Assembly: GCF_002865645.1 (NCBI RefSeq)
Contig: NW_020194519.1
Location: 1,981,542 to 2,045,541, forward strand
DNA: 64,000 nt
Origin: Hyaloscypha bicolor E
Lineage: Eukaryota; Ascomycota; Leotiomycetes; Helotiales; Hyaloscyphaceae
Direction: 5' to 3'
The translations under genes were made by a program, and so were the position numbers. Below, one piece after another: positions 33,096 through 43,627 of the stretch (position 1 is the stretch's first letter; each line of letters opens with the position of its first letter). The notes below the pieces were generated by a model. That model was not told where the DNA came from, ran no database searches, and was given only the letters and a program-made list of their open reading frames with translations.

Positions 33096-35033
33096 ATGGA
33101 ATGCTTAAGGGAAAAGTTCTACGATAGAGTTGTGCTCGATGGACGTTTTGAGACAGTTGCTCCCCTCAATCATGGATCGTTTGGTATGGTCTTTATGGCC
33201 AAGGACCTGACAACAAATGAATTTGTTGCTATCAAGTGCTTGACAAAGAAGTCCGCAACCACGGACTCAGACTGCTCCTTTGCTGTTGATGAGCGTTCTG
33301 AAGAACTCGCCTGCCATGCCCGCCTCGGTTCGCACGCCAACATAGTCAATCTGATTCACTCCTTCGAGACAGATGCACACATCTACATCGTCCTCGAGTT
33401 TTGCTCGCGGGGGGACTTGTATGAAGCCATTCGAACTGGAACTGGACCGTTGGAGACCGAACATGTCCGCCAATTTATGCTCCAGCTTGTTGATGCTGTT
33501 GCGTACATCCACGCCAAGGGCATGTACCACAGAGATATCAAACCTGAGAACATCTTCCTGACTCAATCGGGAGAGATGAAGCTAGGTGATTTCGGTCTTG
33601 CTACCACGGAGACTTGGACCTACGAGACTACTGTTGGTAGTGACCGTTACATGTCTCCGGAACAATACGACTCTGCAGGTGCCGGCTATGCACCCGAAAA
33701 GGCCGATATCTGGGCCATTGGTATCTGCTTGCTCAACATTCTCTTCTCTCGAAACCCGTTCACAACTCCCACCGAGTCGGATCCCTTGTTCTTGGATTTC
33801 TCTCGAGACAAGCAATCACTCTTCGATGTCTTCCCGACAATGTCCCAAGACACGTATGAAGTTATTGCCCAATGCATGAGTTTGGATCCACGCAAACGAT
33901 CCCTCCAAGCTGCTCGTGAGGCCCTCGAGCGTGTTGTCAGTTTCACCACATTCGACGAGTCGTTGGACGATTTCTGCTCTGCCGAGAGACGAGGCATCGC
34001 CAGTGCCAACCGGGAGCCACTCCGAACACCCTCGATTCAGAGCCCGCAAATGGACACTGGCTCTTTCCCATGGGCCAAGGCCTTACATGCTAGCCCACCT
34101 CAACAGTTCCGACAACTTTCTGCCATCCTCGACGACGAGAGCTACGAGTCTGAAGATCTCTTCCCCAGCTCGGAAGAAAGCAACAAGGACTGGTTCTCAG
34201 TGGGTCAACAAACTCCCTCTATGGCATCGATCCTGGACTCTTCTCTCGCTTCCATGCGATCCCTTGCCATCCGACGACCATTCAAGACCAGTCCGCCCAA
34301 GGCAAGCCTCACTCCCATCTCCGGCTCGTTGCCAATCAATATGTCGAAGCCAAAGCCGCTACCATCAATGGCATCAATTTTCGGCAAGAAGACCGAGGTC
34401 GTCTCGAAGAGTTGGAGTGATCTGTGGGATGAGGACATTGAAGAGGAGGAGGAGGAGGCCGAGAAACAGCTTAAAGCACGACAGATGCAAAACGCGAGGA
34501 CCTGGAGTCATGAGAGCAAGAATGAAGATGATACGATCCGTCAAGGAGGACCTTTGGAGCCCAAGAGCTCATCACTTGTAAATATTGCGAAGTTGGATCC
34601 GGAGGCTGGCCGACCTACAGCCAACGACATTGATAGCGACCTTATTGCTGATGGCTTCTTTTTCCACGATGCCCCGAAAGAGACCATTGTCCGCGAGTCC
34701 CCTCCACGCTACTCACCACCACCGAAGCGGACCACTTTCGACAAGTGGTCGGCGCTTGGAGAACGCCGGCGGGCTTACACTGGAACATCGGAGTCGGAGA
34801 AATCACCAGAATTGCGCAAGGCACGTCGCAGCGTTGGATTAGGCTTCACTGGGTTTGGAGCCGGAGTTTGGGATAATAAGGCGAATACTGTTATTAAGGA
34901 TACGACTAAAGATAAGGGCAGGGCATGCCCTTGGGCTCGAGATCGAGTCCGGGATCACCATGGCAAGGAGAAGCGCCATTTGGACCATGGCGATTTAGAG
35001 TGGGTTGGAGGTTGGGAACACCTTCACTTGTAG
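33096..35033 (+). CDS. Serine/threonine protein kinase, Ksp1/Ran1 (Pat1) type
   Basis: An intronless 645-aa frame; ATG in GCCATGG. The kinase domain spans about residues 15-295. The G-loop is NHGSFGMVFMAKD, the ATP lysine is K47 (VAIKCL), the catalytic loop is YHRDIKPEN with D147, and DFG is at 165-167. The usual APE is SPE at 187-189 within GSDRYMSPEQYD. The C-terminal 350 residues are disordered and S/P-rich. They hold family-conserved patches: ANREPLRTPSIQSPQ with SFPWAKAL, SWSDLWDEDIEEEEEE, and the terminal DLEWVGGWEHLHL. Yeast Ksp1 acts under PKA/TORC1 in filamentous growth and autophagy; S. pombe Ran1/Pat1 blocks meiosis. Which of these roles applies here is unknown. Confidence 0.92.
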   Translation: MECLREKFYDRVVLDGRFETVAPLNHGSFGMVFMAKDLTTNEFVAIKCLTKKSATTDSDCSFAVDERSEELACHARLGSHANIVNLIHSFETDAHIYIVLEFCSRGDLYEAIRTGTGPLETEHVRQFMLQLVDAVAYIHAKGMYHRDIKPENIFLTQSGEMKLGDFGLATTETWTYETTVGSDRYMSPEQYDSAGAGYAPEKADIWAIGICLLNILFSRNPFTTPTESDPLFLDFSRDKQSLFDVFPTMSQDTYEVIAQCMSLDPRKRSLQAAREALERVVSFTTFDESLDDFCSAERRGIASANREPLRTPSIQSPQMDTGSFPWAKALHASPPQQFRQLSAILDDESYESEDLFPSSEESNKDWFSVGQQTPSMASILDSSLASMRSLAIRRPFKTSPPKASLTPISGSLPINMSKPKPLPSMASIFGKKTEVVSKSWSDLWDEDIEEEEEEAEKQLKARQMQNARTWSHESKNEDDTIRQGGPLEPKSSSLVNIAKLDPEAGRPTANDIDSDLIADGFFFHDAPKETIVRESPPRYSPPPKRTTFDKWSALGERRRAYTGTSESEKSPELRKARRSVGLGFTGFGAGVWDNKANTVIKDTTKDKGRACPWARDRVRDHHGKEKRHLDHGDLEWVGGWEHLHL

Positions 35034-35486
35034 TTTGGCTTTTGTCTCAGGCCTTCTTTCACTCGGTATGGGCATCGACGTGGCTTGTCAGAATATACAA
35101 ACAACGGGCACGGTCTACGATGGTATATCGAGAGGAGAGGATGAGATTTTCGCTATGACTCGCTTTTCTGTGTATTAGAATATCTTCGGACTTTGAGAAT
35201 ACCAGTCAATTACCCACTCTACCACATTGTACCACTTTGTCTGTGATGATTGTCCTTCTCAATCAAATTGATCAATCTCGACTCGGCTGACAAGCGTCAG
35301 CCGAAGTGAACGTCGGCAGGCACGCCTAAACAAGCACGTGCCTCGAAAGCGGGGTAATATCCTGCACGGCGTTCATGAAGTAAAGTGAGGTCAAACTTAA
35401 GCAGCCACTGGCGTCTAGGAACGTTTCACGATCCCGCGAATACACTTGCGGCCGCCTTCTTGCTAGACCTTGACAGCAGGACGAGG
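35034..35486. other. Intergenic region kinase / second SDR
   Basis: 453 bp containing the kinase 3' UTR and the SDR promoter. A CACGTG core is present at about 35335-35340, about 147 bp before the SDR start. Nothing else recognised. Confidence 0.4.
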
Positions 35487-37006
35487 ATGAAGTCCAACGT
35501 CAGCCATGCGGGGTTCGGCGCTAGGACGACGGCTACGGAGGCTGGGCGGGCATTTGCAGAGGAGATTAGGGGGAAGGTTAGTGAGTGGATATATTTTCGC
35601 TTTGTGTACCGTCTGGGTTGTTTGGGGGTGAATTTGTTCTTCTTGATTGGAGAGTTGCGGGGTTGAGTGATCTCTTCCTTCGAGTAGCAACGCTGCCCAT
35701 TGACACATGTGAATGATCCTTCCCCCTCAAATCCACATGGAAATCACATTTCATGTTGGCTTTCCCTCATGAGCTCCTGTAGTTCTGGCTCGGGAGATGA
35801 TGGGGGAGCTGTGCGCCCCCCCTTGTGTCCTTCTCACATGTCACAAACTCTCCTTGTATGCTGATTCTCAACTCCGTAGTCCTGATCACAGGCGTATCAC
35901 CAAAGAGCATCGGCGAAGGACTCGCCCTCGCCCTTGCAGCGCACTCCCCTAGCCTACTAATTCTCGCTTCCCGCACACTCTCCAAGATTCACGCCGTGGC
36001 GGCTGGCATACACACCTCAAACCCACATGTGAATGTCCAAGAAGTCGTCGTTGATCTCTCGAGCTTGAAGTCCGTTCGGGAAGCTGCGGAGCGCTGTAAG
36101 AAGATCTTAGAGAGAGAGGGTAGGGGTATTGATGTTCTGTTTAATAATGCGGGGATCAATACTAGTGAGCGACGTCTGACGGAGGAGGGGGTGGAGACGC
36201 AGTTTGCTACTAATCATCTGGGTCCTTTCCTACTGACTGCTCTCTTGCTTCCTTTTATGAAGACGGGGAACAGAGGGGCGAGGGTTGTCAATACCTCCAG
36301 TGAGGCTCACCGGATTAGTCCGGTGCGGTTTTCTGATGTAGGTAGTTTCCCATTCCAAACGAAGCAAACTCTGACTGCCCCCGTTCCCCAGATCAATCAA
36401 ACCCCTGGAGCCAAAGTGGAGTTTGACGATCAGCCGAGAAGGGGCATGCCGGCAGGCACATTAAGGGGCGATGGAAGATACGAGCCGAGTGTCGCATATG
36501 GGCAGAGCAAGACTGCGAATGTGCTTTTTGCTGTTGGGTTGAATACGAGAGGGGTGAAGAGCTTCGCTGTCATGCCAGGGAGTACGTATTAAAGAGGCAA
36601 TAGGGTTTGTTTTGCAAGGTACTGATTATTCGATTGTTAGCTATCGCGACTGACTTGGCTCGTGAGATGGACGAGGAGGCCGTCAAGAATCTCACTCAGG
36701 GGGACTTCGATTGGAAGTCAATCGATGAGGGGGCGGCCACTTTAGTTGTTTCTGGGTTCGACCCCAGGTTAAGTGGTGAGTTACTGTTCTCTTCTCAATC
36801 TTGAAAAAATTCGCACTGTTATCTTGGGATCAAAAAGCTAATGGGCATTTGTTGATACAGATGAGGCAGGAGTGTACTTAGATGATTGTCAGATGAGAAG
36901 ACCTTCGAAGTGGGCGTCTGATATTGACAAGGCTGAGAGACTTTGGGCTTTGAGCGAGGAATTGGTAGGAGAGAAGTTTACCAAGGGGAAAGCTAGCCGT
37001 TTGTAA
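35487..37006 (+). CDS. Short-chain dehydrogenase/reductase
   Basis: Five exons (35487-35580, 35880-36337, 36392-36581, 36641-36775, 36861-37006) give 340 aa. The start MKSNVSHAGFGARTTATEAG leads to the Rossmann strand, which is spliced as GK-VILITGVSPKSIGEGLA. IDVLFNNAGIN carries NNAG, VVNTSSEAHR the catalytic Ser region, and VAYGQSKTAN the YxxxK pair. VMPGTIATDLAR follows the next junction. The phase-1 donor GTGAGT at 35581 was chosen over an earlier GTTAGT because only it restores VILITG. The 54-nt intron 36338-36391 has no stop and stays in frame, so automated models may miss it. The first intron is long (299 nt). These fungal SDRs are usually annotated as WW-domain-oxidoreductase-like or retinol-dehydrogenase-like; the substrate is unknown. 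Confidence 0.87.
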
Positions 37007-39083
37007 ATTGGATTCAGGTATAGAGCAGTCAAGAGATGACCTCAACAGCTCTAGAGGCGACATCTGGCAGAGCTACAGGAAAGAGGAACTTCAATATTGA
37101 GAGTGTGTGCTAGATGTGGAGGAAGCGAGAAATGCTTAGAGAGTGACTTCGGTTAAGAGTTTCCTCATTCACCGCACATATCAAGGAGTGAAGATACTTG
37201 AATAGAGACTGCTGTTGCAGACTCTTGTGCGGTTCATCTCATTTACCAAATGTAGTAGTAGTGACTCGGTCATGTCTCCCTACCTATGACTGTAACGAGC
37301 AAGCACATCCGTGCAGTCTCCCCACATTTAATCGAGAAACTAAAAGCAAAGCAATGAGCTACCCAGGGCCTTGATCTCCCTGATTTGGAGTTACCGAACG
37401 GCCACTTCACCGAGGGCAACTGAAACAGCTTCTCAGGCCACGAAGGCGTGCTCTATGCACCTGAACCAAAATGTTCTGCCAAGAGGGAATTATCTCCAAG
37501 ATGTAAAACACCATCGTTAGATCACTCTTGACTACAGCATCTAGCTTTGCGTTAAAAGGGGAGGCAGGAAATGTTTCTTAGGATGAGTGACAACCGAAGT
37601 CTATGCAAGAATTTTCCCCATCTACACCCGAGGGAGTGCTCAAAGTCGCAACAGTAAGCTCTCGAAAGTATGAAATTGATGAAAACGCCTTATAATAGAC
37701 AAGAAGTTGAGGGAGGGGGCCTGTGTTGGCTCAGTGATAGCACTTTGAAGTATCATCTGAGCGGACGGTATTTTCTTTGTATTATTTCGCAGACCAAGAA
37801 GCAATAAGAGATTGCCGATTCAGGAAAGAGAAAATTCAACACTCTCGGCAAAGGGGTACAGTGCACTGGTTCATGTGGAGTTGTATGCATGGGGCGTCGT
37901 AAATACGGCAACCTCGTCCACGCCTCACCTCGGTGTGGCGGCTGGACTTGACAACAGTATGCCGAGCTGCTTCGACGCAAGAACTCTTTGAGCCTCAGTT
38001 AGGCATTCCCGTTTAGACAGGTACTAAGTGAGCAAGAGCTCTCTTCTCGATAATATCTCTTCTCCTCTCTCGATCATTTTCAGTGGGAACTTTCTCGCTG
38101 GGATGGCACAACTCAAGCTTGTTATTTAAGAAGGGCCTTCTCTTCAACGAGCCAAAAGCCTCGAAGTATATGACCCAGGATGAAGATGAGAGTGAAGGGG
38201 GGCGGCTGAACGTGGGACGGACATCGCCTCCTTTTCTCGCCTCCGCGCCACTGTCCTCCTCACGAGACGATTGCCGCCACCGCCAACTTCGAATTTGCAA
38301 CTTCCACCTTCCCTGGGGTTTTGTTTTGGGGGCAGCGAGCACGTCGCAAGTCTCCAATTCCACTACTCTAAGGTCGTCCCCTGTGCGGCCCACCATGACC
38401 ATGGTGATGGAAATTTCACACACGGCACACTTCAGCGCTGCCAGCAACTCCAACAGCGCCCTGTAAAATGGCACCCCGCCATTGCCTTCGACAGCTTCAG
38501 ACACATCAAGGGTATGGTGGCGATCCTCAGCTAATTTGACGAGGGTGGCGCTCTCGCTTGCCTTCCCATGTGCTGCTTGCTTGCATTGGCAACCTCGGTC
38601 TCCACCCAACTCCATTTCTCTCGTTTTACCTTTCCCGTGCCTGGCGCTTGACTATCCACACACAACCCGGCGCCGAGGGGAATTGTTTCCTTTCACTCTC
38701 ACACGTGTGAAGCCCCAAGAATTGCACCAATTATGGCTACGATTGATGGTCCCTGTTCAGGGCAAGTGTCGGAGCCTCTATATGCGTTGACTGTATCTAC
38801 CCAGTGAGAGTAGTCGAATAGCTCTTAGAGATGGCTTCGGAGACGCTTCAGAAGATGGTAAGCCTCTCCGTCTGATCGCCTTGCCTACCCGGCCCAGGGG
38901 GTTTTGCGGGTCCTGATGAGTTCTCAAGGAGATCACATATCTTTGACCCCTCTCGAGACGGTTCGTCCTTCCTAGGGGGTTTTTCGATCCTTCGGCTCCG
39001 CACTGTCCCAAAGTCTACAGTAACCTATGTATTGTGTTTATAAGTTCTGAACGTTCTGGATTTTCTCTCTCTGGTATCCGGTC
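37007..39083. other. 2-kb gene-poor interval
   Basis: Overlapping frames on both strands (200 codons minus at 38013-38615; 127 codons plus at 38083-38466) do not resemble any protein family and mirror one another, so I do not call them. No repeats of note. Confidence 0.4.
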
Positions 39084-40556
39084 ATGTCTACCGAGGACAG
39101 AGGTCCCCAAGTTGCGGGAGTCGCTATCCTATTCTTGTGTTTGTCATGGATCTTCGTTGGCTTGCGATGCTATGTCAGGGGACACATGATAAAAAACTTT
39201 GGAACAGATGATTGGCTTGCTATTGCATCTCTTGTGAGCTGTCTTTTAGATCCATTCTCGTGCTGTTCCGTGCTAACGATGAACTCGTAGGTTTTATTTA
39301 CATTGTACTGTACCTTTGTTCTCAAAGGCGTCGAATACGGGTAATTACGGTCTCCCCAACGTGCAGCGTTCTAACTGCTCCAAAGATTGCAGTCATCACG
39401 AATAAGGCATTACTGACTTAGGTATTGCAGGACTGGGCAGCATCTTGCCAACCTTCCAGAGCAGAACATCCCCATTGCCTTGAAGGTGAGTTCATCCCAC
39501 CACCAGCGAACCAATTGCTGAGAATACCAGTGGTGGTGGTGTTGCGAGTTGGCCTATATCTCCTCGACTACCGTTTTGAAAGTTAGCATAGCAATATTCC
39601 TGTCACGAATCAGTGTGAAGAGAAGCCAGATAGTTACTATATGGATCGTCATCGGAGTGGTCACAGTTTTTTCTATATTTTACTTCTTTCTCATTATCTT
39701 CCAGTGTTCACCAGTCACATACTTCTGGACACAGTATTTGGGTGTCGTGGGCAAATGCGTCCCTGCTAAAGTCATAACCAACTCAACGTATGCTCACTCA
39801 GCCATTTCCGCCTGGGCAGACTGGACACTGGGTATTCTTCCCATCTTCCTCGTCTGGGATCTTGCTATGAACCCTCGAACCAAAATTTCTGTGGCGTTAA
39901 TTCTCGCACTCGGTGCAATGTAAGCACACCTCACTTCAAACATTACTCTGCTGGTACTAACGCTCCGCAGAGGCTCTACTGCGACGATTGTACGGATACC
40001 ATATATCAAACAGCTAGCCCAAAACGACTTTCTCTATTCAACTACGGATGTTGCCATTTGGAGCACAGTCGAACCTGGGATTGGCATTACAGCGGCAGCA
40101 CTGGCGACTCTTCGACCCTTGTTCCGCACCTTCCTCTCCCGTTCCAAGCTCTTCGGTTCATCAACTCGAAGCCCGAGTGAGAGCAATGCTTGGTCATCCT
40201 CGAAAATGGCCAACCGAGGTGGATATATTCGCAGTGGGGGTGTGCAGATTGGCACGGAGCTAGGCTTGAGGACTGATCTAGCAAAAGGAGGCGGTGTCAC
40301 CACTACTATCAAGAGCACGAACAATGCCGATTATGACGAGAATGGCCAATCGAAGAAGCTGAAGAGGAGTGGAAGCGGTCAAGCTTTGAGGTGGGACGAA
40401 AGTGAGAGGGATCTGAAAGATGATAGCAGTGAGGAGTTCTTGCCGGTTCAGGGACCCAATGTCGATTGGAGAGGTGTGAAGAAGACTACCGAGGTCTCCA
40501 CGACTCGAGAAGTGAAGCCTGGGGAGGCTGGGAGGCTGGGCAACGTGTGCGATTAA
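39084..40556 (+). CDS. Rhodopsin-like fungal integral membrane protein (PTH11-related, no CFEM)
   Basis: Five exons (39084-39233, 39291-39340, 39431-39485, 39531-39919, 39971-40556) encode 409 aa. Seven hydrophobic segments are visible, the first being VAILFLCLSWIFVGLRCYVR. The family motif around TM1-2 is GLRCYVRG...FGTDDWLAIAS, followed by GTGQHLANLPEQN, a conserved loop in fungal rhodopsin-domain proteins. LFRTFLSRSKLFG ends the membrane part. A cytosolic tail of about 130 residues is S/G/K-rich. Such GPCR-like proteins are numerous in plant-associated fungi; Pth11 proper has an extracellular CFEM domain, which is missing here. The ligand is unknown. The 50- and 55-nt exons 2 and 3 were placed by conservation. 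Confidence 0.85.
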
Positions 40557-41640
40557 AATGCAGTTTGTTATCATTGTCCAAATTCTCAATACTCCCGGGA
40601 AGGTCAAACCTCACTACGAGGGGGTGTTCACAAGAGCTCAGGAGCCATCTGCATGCCAGAGCGCCAGCCCCATCTCCGTCTGGAGTCGAGGTATTGCCGA
40701 CTTACCAATGATTTCTAAACCCAAAATTTGCCACTTAATTTCATTCAAAGGACTTAATAAGGATGCGGAAGATTACTTCGTAAGTAATATGCTGCGAGTA
40801 AATGGCAATTATATACAATACATCTCCCCAATCCCATTCGTCTATTTTGCTTCTATCCTTGTGTCATGCGTGAGAAGGTGAGAGTGATTTTCCAGCACCG
40901 GACTCTTTTTTCAAGAGTCGTTCAACCCACTTGTCCAAATTTATCTAAAAACATGCGTTTTGCCATAGAGTCTGTTCCTGAGAATTGGAGATGCGCAATT
41001 GGTAATTTTTGCAACGGCTGCTTCATCTCGAAGTGCAGCTGAGAAATACGGTAAAAGAGGATGCGTGCTCGTTCGTATGTTTGACAAAGTTTTCCCAGAC
41101 CCAGAAATTCGACTGGCTCTCTGCCAGAACAATACATAACATGTGGCTAGCACCAAGGAAGGTGGCTGACGAGAAAAGGGCTTAGAAACTGCGCCACATG
41201 TTTCGCGTCTCCATGATTGGTGCGGGTTATTTCAGAAAAGGCAAGCCGGAATAGCCGGACCTGCTCTCTCACTTGACCCCACTCATGGGAGAATTTGGGC
41301 ATGCAGTTCACTGCATCAAGCACCTGCACATCGTAGACGTGGCAGTGAGGGGTCCGAGAAACAACAGCGGACGGTTGACCTATTAGCCAACCTACTGCTC
41401 CGTGGCTTTCTCTGATACAATTGGGTTCGGGTAACTGTTGTTGGTTGACCTAGAGCAGAGCCTTAGATTGGTGCGTTTCGATGAACTGTTGAGTGAGGCG
41501 CGAAGGATCAGTAGAGCACGGATGATGCAGTATCGCAGTGCTTAGATCGATATTGGAAATGTCTCTGGAGAAAGCAATAAGATCGCCGACTTGCTTCCGA
41601 TATGTAAATGTTCTAGATTTAGATATCTGGGCATCGATAT
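40557..41640. other. Convergent intergenic region, no supported gene
   Basis: 1.1 kb. Only short frames without family resemblance. The base composition is close to that of the neighbours. A 75-codon minus frame at 41450-41677 overlaps the GNAT gene end out of frame. Confidence 0.45.
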
Positions 41641-43627
41641 TCATATGTCTTTCCAGACGTCCCTGTATTGGGCCCATTCTCGAAAGCCTGAAGCATCAGC
41701 TCGAAACGTTACATGACTTGAAACCGGAGGCTCACCGAGTTGCATGAAGAGGTCTGAATCATTGGCCACTCCGTCCAAGAACATTTTTGTCATGCCTTGA
41801 CTCTGCAGGTTCTCGACGGATGCGTCAAGTAAGCCAAAAATAACTGAATCATGGGTAGGTGCTGATTGCATGTCAGTATTGATGCAAGGTCTTAATTAGC
41901 AACGATGGGCATGAAATTGGGGACGAGACTCGTGCTTCTCTATCATAATGCAAGACTCATGTCAGACATGATGGCTAAGATACGCTTTTGCGTTCCGGGA
42001 AAACAAGACTCCTGGCCTTAGGAGATAAACAGAAGCATCACCAGTTGATAGTGATATTGGAAGAAATAGAGGCACTTACAAGGGATACATATGCAAGTGA
42101 CACCTCCGATATCATTTCCGATTCGGCCCGCCCACGGCAGATTCGATGCGATCTGACTTCCACAGGATGGCGTATAAGTGAGAGCAATGGCAACCACATT
42201 ATTATTCTCGATCCCCAATACCACATCCTTGACGTTTGGGCCATTCATGAGTGATAAATACTGGTCATACCAGCCCATCTTTGCTTGTCTTGCAGATGTC
42301 CTTTCCACAATCTCTAGGACACTTACCATGTCTTCCTGCGTACACAGCCTAAAGCTTACGGTTTTCTGTCTTGGATGTTCCTCTGAATGTCGCCAATCCG
42401 CGAAGTCCAGTATCATGTCACGGACTATTTGTCCCTGACCAGGGACATTTGGTTTATCCATTTGCCAACCCCTGCGTCGAAACCATTCCTCGTTCAAGTG
42501 CATCTCGGATGGGGGCCCATAAAAAATTCGAGGGAACGTACTCCCTAGCTGTAAACGCATTACACCTCGTGTCCGTTTAAGCTGACTAATGGCATGGTTG
42601 TGAAGACTCAACCCGATTCCCTGCTGCCGGCTCGAGGATCGGACGAGAAGAGCTGCCAGCGAAGCAATCAGGTTTTCCCCTTCCTTATCGACGTACGAGA
42701 GGTATGTGGCACAAAACCCAAGTATCTCTCCGTGTCTTGGCTCCCTTACCACGTAGTGCTTAGCATAGCCTGGACGACGAAGAAGCGAGGCCAATGTGCC
42801 TTGGTCGGTAGTAAAGCGACTGCTAATGCATTCATTCCAGAGACTCACCACACTGGCCATGTCTCTCACCTCATTCCACTGCTCTACTGCCCATAGTCTA
42901 GGTTGCTGTTGGGCTTCGTTCGTCGGTTCTGGCGCTCTGCCGCCAAGGGGTTGAGATCCTTCTCCGAATATCAAGGCTGCAGTGGCTTCCAAGGCTGAGG
43001 GCGAGTAATCTATGGTTTGAATGACAGTGGGGAAGAGAAGGGCTTGTGAGATGTCCGTGGGTTTGCAGCAGACCACGATGATACATGGCTTGTTGTCGCT
43101 CACCGCAAAGGTCACCTCGGCGAACTCTTGCTGAAGCTGTTGACTGGGATCAGGGGCAAAGCAGAGTATGATAACATGTCCTCGCTTTATAAATCCGAGG
43201 TGAGTCGATGTAATGCCGTTTCTGGCCGGTTAATTAAGTACTGATAGTACGGGAGATTGGGACACCTCACACCTTTGAGTATAGGGGATTTGGCGAACCC
43301 TTGAATGCCTCTTGGCTAAAGATCGCCCAAGGGGCTCAAAGGGATCGCTGGTGTCTGTTGGGATTTGGCTGATAGGGATAACGACTGGCGTTAAAAGAAT
43401 GATAACGTCCGTCTCTCGTAAACTTCTAACCGCTGAGAGCCAATTCGGTGCGTCCCGGAGCAACTCAGCAGGGACAACCTCTGTGGGCCGTGATGGTACA
43501 TCTGAGTCGATGTCCCTAGTACGGCGTAAGACAACGCAATTCAAGCTAAACAGGTGAAAAGTCCCTCCTACATTTCGTCGTCATCATCTTCCGCGATAGA
43601 TGTCGACCCGCGAGCGCGAGACGACAT
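41641..43627 (-). CDS. Double-GNAT acetyltransferase with an N-terminal alpha/beta (GH3-C-like) segment
   Basis: Five exons (43572-43627, 43273-43515, 42080-43221, 41736-41861, 41641-41687) close in frame as 537 aa. The start is MSSRARGSTSIAEDDDDEMD, an acidic tail. Residues ~35-190 (DVIILLTPVV, SDPFEPLGRSLAKRHSRVR, RNGITSTHLGFIKRGHVIIL, KPCIIVVCCKP) resemble the linker/C-terminal domain found in fungal GH3 beta-N-acetylglucosaminidase proteins fused to GNAT. Two GNAT repeats follow: one at about 205-350, with LAALLVRSSSRQQGIGLSLH as its acetyl-CoA P-loop region; the second to the end, with MTKMFLDGV and LGFREWAQYRDVWK. No GH3 TIM barrel lies upstream. A role in acetyl-aminosugar metabolism is inference. 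The last intron (48 nt) stays in frame if retained. Confidence 0.75.

Noticed and set aside
35825..35880. In-frame Met upstream (MSFSHVTNSPCM) as the start of the second SDR
   Set aside because: It lies in the 299-nt first intron. Splicing from the GTGAGT donor at 35581 gives the conserved VILITG strand preceded by a family-like N-terminus.
38013..38615. 200-codon minus frame
   Set aside because: It mirrors plus-strand frames, has no motif, and shows no family resemblance.
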